Part shown: positions 15,190 to 22,762 of the stretch, piece by piece
How positions within the stretch are numbered: position 1 is the first letter of the stretch
How the letters are laid out: each line of letters opens with the position of its first letter
Notes under the pieces: generated by a model
The model's database searches: none
What the model was told of the DNA's origin: nothing
What the model saw: only the letters and a program-made list of their open reading frames with translations
Translations under genes and position numbers: made by a program
Assembly: GCA_017557435.1 (NCBI GenBank)
Contig: JAFYYR010000012.1
Span: forward strand, 1 to 42,394
From: Pseudobutyrivibrio sp.
GTDB lineage: Bacteria > Bacillota > Clostridia > Lachnospirales > Lachnospiraceae
Direction: 5' to 3'
DNA length: 42,394 nt

Positions 15190-16545
15190 ATGAACACAAA
15201 CGCACCTATCAAAGATGCATCCGTTCTCGGAGTGCCAAAAATGTTAATTCTTGGTCTACAGCATTTATTTGCTATGTTTGGAGCAACTATTCTAGTTCCA
15301 ATTCTAGTTAACAATTACTTCGAAGGCGAAGGTCTTTCAGTTCAGGTTACACTATTTTTTGCCGGTCTTGGCACTTTGTTTTTTCATTTATGTTCTAAAT
15401 TAAAAGTTCCAGCTTTTCTTGGTTCCTCATTTGCATTCCTAGGAGGATTTCATACAGTAGCTAATTTACATACAGGTATGTTCAAGAACATGTCAATGGG
15501 CGAGAAGCTTCCATATGCATGTGGTGGTATTGTTGTGGCTGGATTACTTTATTTGATTCTTGCTTTAATCATCAAGCTTGTTGGTATCAAGAAGGTAATG
15601 AAGTTCTTGCCACCTGTTGTAACAGGACCAATTATCATTTGCATCGGTCTTTCACTTGCACCATCAGCTATTACAAATGCTTCACAGAACTGGTTGCTTG
15701 CAATAATTGCACTTGGCGTGGTTATTGTATTTAACATCTGGGGAAAGGGAATGTTTAGAATTCTTCCAATTCTTATGGGTGTTGTAATTTCTTATGTTTG
15801 CGCAATTATCTTTAATGCAATGGGCATGACAAATGCAGATGGCAGCGCGATTCTTGATTTTGCACTTGTTAAGCAGGCAGCTTGGGTTGGAATTCCTGAT
15901 TTCTTCTTCTGCAAGTTCAATGTTCAGGCAATCCTTGTTATGGCACCAATCGCAATTGCTACAATGATGGAGCACATCGGTGATATGTCAGCAATTTCTG
16001 CTACAGTAGGCGAGGATTTAGTTACAGACCCAGGTCTTCACCGCACACTTATCGGTGATGGACTTGCTTCATCAATCTCAGCACTTTTCGGTGGCCCTGC
16101 TAATACAACTTATGGTGAGAATACAGGCGTACTTGAGCTTTCAAAAGTTCATGATCCAAAGGTAATTAGAATTGCAGCTGGTTATGCGATAGTTCTTTCA
16201 TTTATTCCAAAGATGGCTGATATTATTGGAACAATGCCTACCGCTATCGTAGGTGGAATCAGTTTTATGCTTTATGGTATGATTAGTGCAATAGGTATTA
16301 GAAATGTGGTTGAGAATCATGTTGATTTCACTCACTCACGTAATCTTATTATTGCGGCAGTTATTTTAGTATGCGGTCTTGGTTTTTCAGATGGACTTAC
16401 ATTTACAATAAATGGCACTGATATTACACTTACAAGCCTTGCAATAGCTGCTATCGCAGGTGTAGTTCTCAACGCGATTATTCCTGGACGTGATTATGAA
16501 TATGGAAATCCAGAGCCATATCGCTTTGATAAAGAAGGAATTTAA
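15190..16545 (+). CDS. uraA: Uracil permease (nucleobase:cation symporter-2 family)
   Basis: A 451-residue membrane transporter with about 14 hydrophobic segments. It starts with GLQHLFAMFGATILVPIL, the signature of the UraA/PyrP group, and contains IATMMEHIGDMSAIS and GGPANTTYGENTGVL, the substrate- and proton-binding segments of UraA. It should import uracil by proton symport. A strong GGGAGGA site precedes the ATG. The uracil phosphoribosyltransferase gene follows after 54 bases with no terminator, so the pair forms a uracil salvage operon. I saw no PyrR-type attenuator in the short 59-base upstream gap. Confidence 0.93.
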   Translation: MNTNAPIKDASVLGVPKMLILGLQHLFAMFGATILVPILVNNYFEGEGLSVQVTLFFAGLGTLFFHLCSKLKVPAFLGSSFAFLGGFHTVANLHTGMFKNMSMGEKLPYACGGIVVAGLLYLILALIIKLVGIKKVMKFLPPVVTGPIIICIGLSLAPSAITNASQNWLLAIIALGVVIVFNIWGKGMFRILPILMGVVISYVCAIIFNAMGMTNADGSAILDFALVKQAAWVGIPDFFFCKFNVQAILVMAPIAIATMMEHIGDMSAISATVGEDLVTDPGLHRTLIGDGLASSISALFGGPANTTYGENTGVLELSKVHDPKVIRIAAGYAIVLSFIPKMADIIGTMPTAIVGGISFMLYGMISAIGIRNVVENHVDFTHSRNLIIAAVILVCGLGFSDGLTFTINGTDITLTSLAIAAIAGVVLNAIIPGRDYEYGNPEPYRFDKEGI

Positions 16546-16599
16546 TTATAAATGGGCGAACAACCCGTTAAAAGAAAATATTATTAGAGGAGGTTTCTT

Positions 16600-17238
16600 A
16601 TGGAGAAACTTGAGAATGTTGTAGAGTTAACACACCCTCTACTTCAGCACAAAATTACAATGCTTAGAGACAAGAATACAGGAACAGCAGAGTTCAGAGC
16701 TCTTGTTGAGGAGATAGCAATGCTTGAGGCTTTTGAAGCTCTCAACGATTTACAGACAGTTGATATCGAGTGTGAGACTCCAATTGAGAAGTGCATGTCA
16801 CCTGTTATAGCAGGTCGTAAGATGGCAATTGTGCCTATTCTTCGTGCAGGCCTTGGTATGGTAAATGGTATTCAGAGACTTGTACCTACAGCAAAGATTG
16901 GTCACATCGGTATGTACCGTGATGAGGAGACACATGAGCCACACGAGTACTACTGCAAGCTTCCAAGCCCAATCGAGGAGAGACTTATCGTAGTAACAGA
17001 CCCTATGCTTGCAACTGGTGGTTCAGCAATCGATGCTATCGACCTTATCAAGCAGCACGGCGGAAAGCGCATTAAGTTCATGGCTATCATCGGAGCTCCA
17101 GAAGGAGTTAGAGCTCTTCATGAGGCGCATCCAGATGTTCAGATTTACATTGGACATATTGATAGAGAGCTTAACTCAGATGCTTATATCTGCCCAGGTC
17201 TTGGGGACGCAGGAGATAGAATCTTCGGTACAAAATAA
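16600..17238 (+). CDS. upp: Uracil phosphoribosyltransferase
   Basis: A 212-residue enzyme that converts uracil and PRPP into UMP. It shows family-typical blocks: [20 protein letters not shown] at the N-terminus, [30 protein letters not shown], the PRPP loop [18 protein letters not shown] (about 128-145) and [16 protein letters not shown] at the end, which binds uracil. Length matches the family. GAGGAGG lies 7-8 bases before the ATG. It works directly downstream of the uracil permease, trapping imported uracil as UMP. A hairpin terminator follows at 17292-17331. Confidence 0.97.
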   Translation: MEKLENVVELTHPLLQHKITMLRDKNTGTAEFRALVEEIAMLEAFEALNDLQTVDIECETPIEKCMSPVIAGRKMAIVPILRAGLGMVNGIQRLVPTAKIGHIGMYRDEETHEPHEYYCKLPSPIEERLIVVTDPMLATGGSAIDAIDLIKQHGGKRIKFMAIIGAPEGVRALHEAHPDVQIYIGHIDRELNSDAYICPGLGDAGDRIFGTK

Positions 17239-17264
17239 TTTTAATATAATTTTTGAAAAGAGTA

Positions 17265-17293
17265 TTTACTTACTACTTAGGATGTGATATAAA
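17265..17293 (+). promoter_or_regulatory. Probable promoter of the flotillin gene
   Basis: TTTACT (17265-17270) and TATAAA (17288-17293) are 17 bases apart. The inferred start near 17300 falls on the first arm of the upp terminator hairpin, so flotillin mRNA would begin within it. Confidence 0.55.
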
Positions 17294-17331
17294 ATAACTG
17301 TTCGGAACTTTATTCGGACAGTTATTTTTTT
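17292..17331 (+). terminator. Terminator after upp
   Basis: AAATAACTGT (17292-17301) pairs with ACAGTTATTT (17318-17327) around a 16-base loop, then T continues to 17331. It lies 53 bases past the upp stop codon and just ahead of the flotillin ribosome-binding site. Confidence 0.85.
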
Positions 17332-17352
17332 TCGAAAGAGAGGATATATGTT

Positions 17353-18873
17353 ATGGAAACAGGTTTAATTGCTTTAATTGCCATTATTTTATTAATAGTA
17401 TTGGTAGTTGCGGCTGGCTACGTAAAAGCTCCACCAGACAGAGCTTACATCATTTCGGGTCTTAGAAAGAACCCTCGTATTTTAGTAGGACGCGCCGGAG
17501 TTAAGATTCCATTCTTCGAGCGAGTAGATAAGCTTTATCTTGGACAGATGACTGTTGATATCAAGACAGAGCAGTCGGTTCCTACAAATGACTTTATCAA
17601 CGTTAATGTGGATGCTGTTGCAAAGGTAAGAATTGGTACAGATGCTTCTTCAATTCAGCTTGCAGCAAAGAACTTCCTTAATAAGAACCCAGATCAGATT
17701 ACTCAGGATTTACAGGATTCTCTTCAGGGTAATATGCGTGAGATTATTGGTACTCTTTCTTTAAAGACTATCAATACAGATAGAGATTCATTCTCAGATC
17801 AGGTTATGGAGAAGGCATCAAAGGATATGAACAAGCTGGGTATTGAGATCCTTTCATGCAATATCCAGAATGTAACAGATGAAAATGGTCTTATTAATGA
17901 CCTTGGTATGGATAACACTGCAAAGATTAAAAAGGATGCAGCTATTGCCAAGGCACAGGCAGATAGAGACGTAGCTATTGCACAGGCTGAGGCTGACAAG
18001 GCAGCAAATGATGCAAGAGTTACAGCACAGACAGAGATTGCTGAGAAGAACAATGCACTTGCTATCAAGCAGGCAGAGTTAAAGCAGCAGGCTGATACAG
18101 CAAACGCTGTTGCCGATGCAGCATACTCAATCCAGCAGCAGGAGCAGCAGAAGTCAATTGAGACTGCTACTGTAAATGCACAGATTGCTAAGGCTGAGCG
18201 TGAGGCAGAACTTAAGCAGAAAGAAGTTATCGTTAAGCAGCAGGAACTTGCAGCTCAGATTGAGAAGCAGGCAGATGCTGAGAAGTACCAGGCTGAGAAG
18301 AAGGCTGAGGCAGAGCTCGTTCAGAGGCAGAAGAAGGCTGAGGCTGCTAAGTACGAGCAGGAGCGTGAGGCTGATGCTAGAAAGGCACAGGCTGAGGCTC
18401 AGAAGTTCGCAGCAGAGCAGGAAGCAGCTGGTATCAAGGCTAAGTACGATGCTGAGGCAGCTGGTATCGCAGCAAAAGGTAAGGCAGAGGCTGAGGCTAT
18501 CAAGGCCAAGGGTCTTGCTGAGGCTGAGGCAATGGAGAAGAAGGCAGAGGCTTACCGCAAGTACAATGGCGCAGCTATGGCTGAGATGATGATTAAGGTT
18601 ATGCCTGAAATCGCAGCTGAGATTGCTAAGCCACTTGCAGCAATTGATAAGATTAATATCTACGAGTCTGGCGATGGTTCAGAAGGTGGAGCAGCTAAGA
18701 TCTCTGGCAACATGCCAGTAGTTTTGAAGCAGGTTTTTGACACAATGTCAGAAGCAACAGGCGTAGACCTTGCTGAAATCATGAAGGCTAATACATACGA
18801 TGCTAAGGTTAACAAGAATGTTAACATCAACGGCGCCGATGTAGCTGTAGTTACTAAGAATGAAGATAAATAA
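17353..18873 (+). CDS. Flotillin-like SPFH-domain membrane protein (FloT/YqiK type)
   Basis: A 506-residue scaffold protein of membrane microdomains. It has one N-terminal hydrophobic segment (residues 4-22), then an SPFH/band-7 domain (about 28-200: VKAPPDRAYIISG, RAGVKIPFFERVDKLYL, VNVDAVAKVRIG), a long Ala/Glu/Lys/Gln-rich coiled coil (about 195-405, with repeated AEA and KAEAE units) and a small C-terminal oligomerisation region (AAEIAKPLAAIDKINIYESG). Size and layout match B. subtilis FloT. The usual NfeD-type partner gene is not next to it; the gene stands alone between terminators. AGAGAGG lies 9 bases before the ATG. The repetitive coding sequence also makes spurious open frames on both strands. 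Confidence 0.93.
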   Translation: METGLIALIAIILLIVLVVAAGYVKAPPDRAYIISGLRKNPRILVGRAGVKIPFFERVDKLYLGQMTVDIKTEQSVPTNDFINVNVDAVAKVRIGTDASSIQLAAKNFLNKNPDQITQDLQDSLQGNMREIIGTLSLKTINTDRDSFSDQVMEKASKDMNKLGIEILSCNIQNVTDENGLINDLGMDNTAKIKKDAAIAKAQADRDVAIAQAEADKAANDARVTAQTEIAEKNNALAIKQAELKQQADTANAVADAAYSIQQQEQQKSIETATVNAQIAKAEREAELKQKEVIVKQQELAAQIEKQADAEKYQAEKKAEAELVQRQKKAEAAKYEQEREADARKAQAEAQKFAAEQEAAGIKAKYDAEAAGIAAKGKAEAEAIKAKGLAEAEAMEKKAEAYRKYNGAAMAEMMIKVMPEIAAEIAKPLAAIDKINIYESGDGSEGGAAKISGNMPVVLKQVFDTMSEATGVDLAEIMKANTYDAKVNKNVNINGADVAVVTKNEDK

Positions 18874-18883
18874 TTCATAAACA

Positions 18884-18916
18884 AAAACTCCCTGGCAATA
18901 AGCTAGGGAGTTTTTT
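18884..18916. terminator. Terminator between the flotillin and serine acetyltransferase genes
   Basis: AAAACTCCCT (18884-18893) pairs with AGGGAGTTTT (18905-18914) around an 11-base loop, with A and T runs outside. It serves the two converging genes. Confidence 0.9.
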
Positions 18917-18927
18917 AATAGTATAAA

Positions 18928-19812
18928 TTATTGCTTTACATCATAATAAATTCTAGATTCTGGTGGAACAGACTCTGTGATAAATGTAGAACCACCGATG
19001 ATTGAGTCGTGTCCAATCACTGTATCGCCTCCAAGCACAGATGCGTTAGAGTAGATAGTAACATTGTCCTCGATAGTAGGATGACGACGAACGCCGCGTA
19101 AGTTCTGGCCGCCTCTAGTTGAAAGTGCACCTAAAGTGACGCCCTGATAAATCTTAACATTGTTACCAATTATTGTAGTCTCACCAACTACGATACCAGT
19201 ACCATGGTCGATGAAGAAGTATTCTCCGATTGTAGCACCTGGATGAATATCAATACCAGTATTTGAGTGAGCATACTCTGTCATAATACGTGGAATGATA
19301 GGCACCCCAAGTAAATGAAGCTCATGTGCCAATCGATAGATTGTGATAGCAAGTATACCTGGATAAGCAAATACGATTTCATCGATAGATGTGGCAGCAG
19401 GGTCTCCATCAAAAGCAGCCTGCAAATCAGTATCAAGAAGAGCTCTCACCTTTGGGATTCTCTTAAGGAATGCAAGGGATAATTCCTCAGCCTTTGTAGT
19501 GCAAATCTCCTCGCAGCATCCATCAAAATCAGGTCGATAGCAAAGTATAAGAGATATCTGCTTGTTAAGGTTGTATACAACATCTTCCATTAGAGTGTTA
19601 AGATTAGTCTCTACATTATATACCTTGTATACGTGATCTCTGTAGTAACCAGGGTAAACAATTCTAAGGAGCTTTTTGGTGATATCAATAATGCTATCCT
19701 TGTTTGGCTGATGATAAGTATCCATCTTATCAATAGCCCTGTCTGATTTATAATCTTTAATCAGTTCTTCGGTAATCTCAAGGATTTCCTGTTCAATTTT
19801 TTTACCGTCCAT
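18928..19812 (-). CDS. cysE: Serine O-acetyltransferase
   Basis: A 294-residue enzyme that makes O-acetylserine from serine and acetyl-CoA, the step committing serine to cysteine. The N-terminal about 170 residues are helical; the C-terminal part is a left-handed beta-helix of hexapeptide repeats (GIDIHPGATIGEYFFIDHGT, GNNVKIYQGVTLGA, GDTVIGHDSIIGGSTFI). The catalytic IDHGTG and the HPTIEDNVTIYSNASVLGG block are intact. The start at 19812 was preferred over an ATG 48 bases upstream because GAGGG lies just before it. The long N-terminal extension resembles the EpsC-type rather than E. coli CysE. It is a single gene; no cysK neighbour is seen. Confidence 0.93.
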   Translation of the reverse strand: MDGKKIEQEILEITEELIKDYKSDRAIDKMDTYHQPNKDSIIDITKKLLRIVYPGYYRDHVYKVYNVETNLNTLMEDVVYNLNKQISLILCYRPDFDGCCEEICTTKAEELSLAFLKRIPKVRALLDTDLQAAFDGDPAATSIDEIVFAYPGILAITIYRLAHELHLLGVPIIPRIMTEYAHSNTGIDIHPGATIGEYFFIDHGTGIVVGETTIIGNNVKIYQGVTLGALSTRGGQNLRGVRRHPTIEDNVTIYSNASVLGGDTVIGHDSIIGGSTFITESVPPESRIYYDVKQ

Positions 19813-20055
19813 AATTTCCCTCAATCCTATAAAATCAATGCTTTTTTTATTGTAACACATAACAATTTTTATTGCTTGAGATTTTTAATCAAGTAGAATT
19901 TGTCCTATACACATTTGAGAATAATGTTATAGATAAATCTTTCACGGCAGAAATTAAATCGCTAGTAACATTTGTGCATATTTACTATTTTCAAAGGCAA
20001 TGAAATTGTGTATATTTTCCTAGTCAAAAAATAGTATAGAAGGAATGAATATATT

Positions 20056-21720
20056 ATGAAGGTTAAGTTTTCAATAAAAAAGGCCCTTATAGGCATGGTT
20101 CTTATTATGCTTTCACTATTAGGGGTAATCAATTTATTATATAGCTTATATAATTTGCGTGATGGAATGGAGCACGAGGCCATGAGAGGTATCGAGGCTT
20201 CATGTAACACCTATGTAGATATTTTGGAATTAACTACATTTGATGATTCTGTAGAAATGCATAGTCTAGAGTTTCAGTTACACAAGGACTCAGGCTATGA
20301 CTACACATTAATTCTGGATGATACAAGAGAGCGTTCATCAATAGATCATGTAGTTGGAACCAAGGTATCAGATGAGGTTGTAGAGGCTGTTCTTAAAAAT
20401 GGTGAGAGTTATAGCGCCAGCAACGTAGATATCGGCGGTGATTTATATTATGTTCACTATGAGCCACTTGTTCATAACACTAAAATTGTGGGAATGGCAT
20501 TTGTAGGTCTTAAGAAGTCGGATATTTGGGAATATGTAGGTGCAAAGACACGTGCCATGGTTATAGTTTCTCTTTCAGTGATGGCTATACTTATTGGCAT
20601 TTCAATCTTTGCAGCACTTAAGATTTCTAAGGCAATTACTATTAATGTGCAGGCTGTTAATAAGCTTTCAACTGGAAGCCTTGATATTAATATTCCAAAG
20701 AAGGTATTTAATAGACCAGATGAACTGGGACTTATGGCTCGCTCTGTATTTAATCTTTCTGAGAAGCTTCAGTCAGTAATAGGCAAGGCTAGAAATTCTT
20801 CCACCGAGCTTGATGTTTCAGCAGAGTACTTGTCACAGACAGCTGAGAATATTTCAATCACAGCTGACAATGTAACAAGTGCAGTTGATCATGTGGCAAA
20901 TGGTGCTACAAATCAGGCTGAGTCACTTCAGGATGCTGTAACTTCTGTAGAGGAGATTAATGATGCCATCCAGCTCATTACCGAAAATACGAATCATATG
21001 AATGAAATTGCTGAATCAATGCAGGGTAGCTCACAGACAAGTTCTGCTGCTTTGCAGGAGCTTCAGACATCCACTGAGGAGGCAATTGAGGCCATAGATG
21101 AAATCGTGAAGATGATTGCAAAGACCAATCAGGCTGTTGGTTCTATTAGCGAGGCTGTAGAGGTTATCGATTCAATTGCAGCCCAGACAAATCTTCTTTC
21201 TTTAAATGCCAGCATAGAGGCTGCTAGAGCAGGAGAATATGGTAGAGGCTTTGCTGTAGTTGCCAATGAGATTCGTGATTTGGCAGATAAATCTGCTTCA
21301 GCTGCCAAAAATATTCAGGAGACCATGGCTATTCTTTCAAATGATTCTGAGGCTACAATGGAGAATGCTGGAAACGTACAGGATTCTGTAGCAAAGCAGG
21401 GTGAAGTAATAACAAAGACAATCGACCTTGTAAATGAGATGATTGAAAATATCGATGAATCACTTACAGTTACAAACAAGATTGCTGAGAGTGTTTCAAT
21501 ATCAGATCACGCTACAAAGGTATTTGCAGATACAATCAATTCTCTTTCAGCTATTTCACAGGAGAATGCTGCAAGCACAGAGGAGACAAGAGCTTCTATG
21601 ATTGAGCTTTCAGAGACAGTAAGTCAGTTATCTGAAAAGGCTAGCAGCTTAAATGATATTTCAAAGATTCTTGAAAAAGAAATGTCGTTCTTTAATGAAG
21701 AAAATGAAGATATAGCATAA
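20056..21720 (+). CDS. Methyl-accepting chemotaxis protein
   Basis: A 554-residue chemoreceptor. Membrane helices at about 11-33 and 167-191 flank an extracellular domain of about 130 residues that looks like a single Cache sensor ([20 protein letters not shown], then [21 protein letters not shown]). A HAMP domain follows (about 190-245), then a long methylated helical bundle with the signalling tip [20 protein letters not shown] and [12 protein letters not shown]. No ligand can be named. It stands alone, divergent from the serine acetyltransferase gene and closed by a strong terminator, with no che genes nearby. The 243-base upstream gap is AT-rich; I could not identify a convincing sigma-28-type flagellar promoter there. 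A GAAGGA site precedes the ATG at 11 bases. Confidence 0.95.
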   Translation: MKVKFSIKKALIGMVLIMLSLLGVINLLYSLYNLRDGMEHEAMRGIEASCNTYVDILELTTFDDSVEMHSLEFQLHKDSGYDYTLILDDTRERSSIDHVVGTKVSDEVVEAVLKNGESYSASNVDIGGDLYYVHYEPLVHNTKIVGMAFVGLKKSDIWEYVGAKTRAMVIVSLSVMAILIGISIFAALKISKAITINVQAVNKLSTGSLDINIPKKVFNRPDELGLMARSVFNLSEKLQSVIGKARNSSTELDVSAEYLSQTAENISITADNVTSAVDHVANGATNQAESLQDAVTSVEEINDAIQLITENTNHMNEIAESMQGSSQTSSAALQELQTSTEEAIEAIDEIVKMIAKTNQAVGSISEAVEVIDSIAAQTNLLSLNASIEAARAGEYGRGFAVVANEIRDLADKSASAAKNIQETMAILSNDSEATMENAGNVQDSVAKQGEVITKTIDLVNEMIENIDESLTVTNKIAESVSISDHATKVFADTINSLSAISQENAASTEETRASMIELSETVSQLSEKASSLNDISKILEKEMSFFNEENEDIA

Positions 21721-21725
21721 AATAT

Positions 21726-21759
21726 GCGCCTGAACCAAATGATTGGTCAGGCGCTTTTT
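21726..21759. terminator. Terminator between the chemoreceptor gene and metF
   Basis: GCGCCTGA (21726-21733) pairs with TCAGGCGC (21747-21754), extended by CCAA/TTGG inside, and is followed by five T on the plus strand. The two genes converge here. Confidence 0.92.
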
Positions 21760-21770
21760 GTTAAATGAAA

Positions 21771-22622
21771 CTATATTGATTTGCAAATTATTTCAGTCAT
21801 CTTTGGCTTGTTCATACAATAAACATGAATGTGACCCATACCGCATTTACGAAGGTCTCTAATTTGATCTATGGCATATTCTATACCAGCTTTTCTCATA
21901 TCTTCTGGGAAATCACCGTATTTTGCACATATATCAGCAAGCTTCTTAGGAACAGAAGAACCAGCAAGAGTAACTGTAGAACCAATCTGCTTTGCAGATG
22001 TAATAGGCATGATACCAGCTACTATTGGTACATGAATCTCTGCTTTGTCTGCTCGCTCAACAAAACGATAGAAATCTGCATTGTCAAAGAAAAGCTGAGA
22101 GATAAACATTTTTGCACCCATATCCTGCTTCATTTTCATGAAAGCCAAATCTGAGTCAATAGACATAGCTTCAGGATGCTTTTCTGGATAGCAGGCTGCA
22201 GAAACAGCTAAATTGGTATTAGTATTTAAAAATCTAATCAAATCAGTTGCATGAGGGAAAATTCTCTTAGCAAATTGTTCATCAGACATATCTCTTGGCT
22301 TGTCACCCCTAAGAGCAAGCACATGGGAAACGCCATTAGCTTCTAAATCTTTTGTAACTTCAAGAATATCTTCTTCTGTAGAGCCAACACAAGTCATGTG
22401 GGCCATAGCATCAATCTTTAATGTGTTTTGAATATATGAAGCAATTTCTACTGTCTTTTTTGAACGACTTCCACCTGCACCGTAAGTTACACTGATGAAA
22501 TCCGGGTTAAGCTTTGCTAGCGAATCAAGAATATTGTAGCAGTTATCGAATTCATCATTTTTCTTAGGAGGAAAGACTTCAAAGGACATAGAAGTATCCC
22601 TATTTAACATTTCTCTAAACAT
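21771..22622 (-). CDS. metF: 5,10-methylenetetrahydrofolate reductase
   Basis: A 283-residue flavin TIM-barrel enzyme that reduces methylene-tetrahydrofolate to methyl-tetrahydrofolate for methionine synthesis. It starts with the family pattern MSFEVFPPKK (conserved Glu), followed by FISVTYGAGGS, AHMTCVGS, GVSHVLALRGDKPRD, the flavin/folate-binding blocks FISQLFFDNADFYRF and PIVAGIMPITS. Length fits the short bacterial form. It is transcribed alone, divergent from the GH3 gene, with no S-box or methionine-linked riboswitch recognised in the 140-base upstream gap. In the family it would use NADH or, in anaerobes, another electron donor; which one cannot be told. Confidence 0.96.
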   Translation of the reverse strand: MFREMLNRDTSMSFEVFPPKKNDEFDNCYNILDSLAKLNPDFISVTYGAGGSRSKKTVEIASYIQNTLKIDAMAHMTCVGSTEEDILEVTKDLEANGVSHVLALRGDKPRDMSDEQFAKRIFPHATDLIRFLNTNTNLAVSAACYPEKHPEAMSIDSDLAFMKMKQDMGAKMFISQLFFDNADFYRFVERADKAEIHVPIVAGIMPITSAKQIGSTVTLAGSSVPKKLADICAKYGDFPEDMRKAGIEYAIDQIRDLRKCGMGHIHVYCMNKPKMTEIICKSI

Positions 22623-22762
22623 TTTTTACCTTTTTACACCCTTCTTTTGAAGTATTCATACTAATTACACATATTTTAAATAAATAAATGTTATCATATC
22701 TACTAACTAATAAAAAGGATATACTTTTTATTTGGTGGAATATCACAAAAGGGAGCATCATA

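Noticed and set aside
18176-18589. Arginine/leucine-rich 137-codon frame inside the flotillin gene
   Set aside because: It is a shadow frame of the repetitive Ala/Glu/Lys coiled-coil coding sequence without a ribosome-binding site.
22623-22762. S-box or other methionine riboswitch before metF
   Set aside because: The 140-base gap between metF and the GH3 gene is AT-rich and lacks the conserved S-box landmarks.
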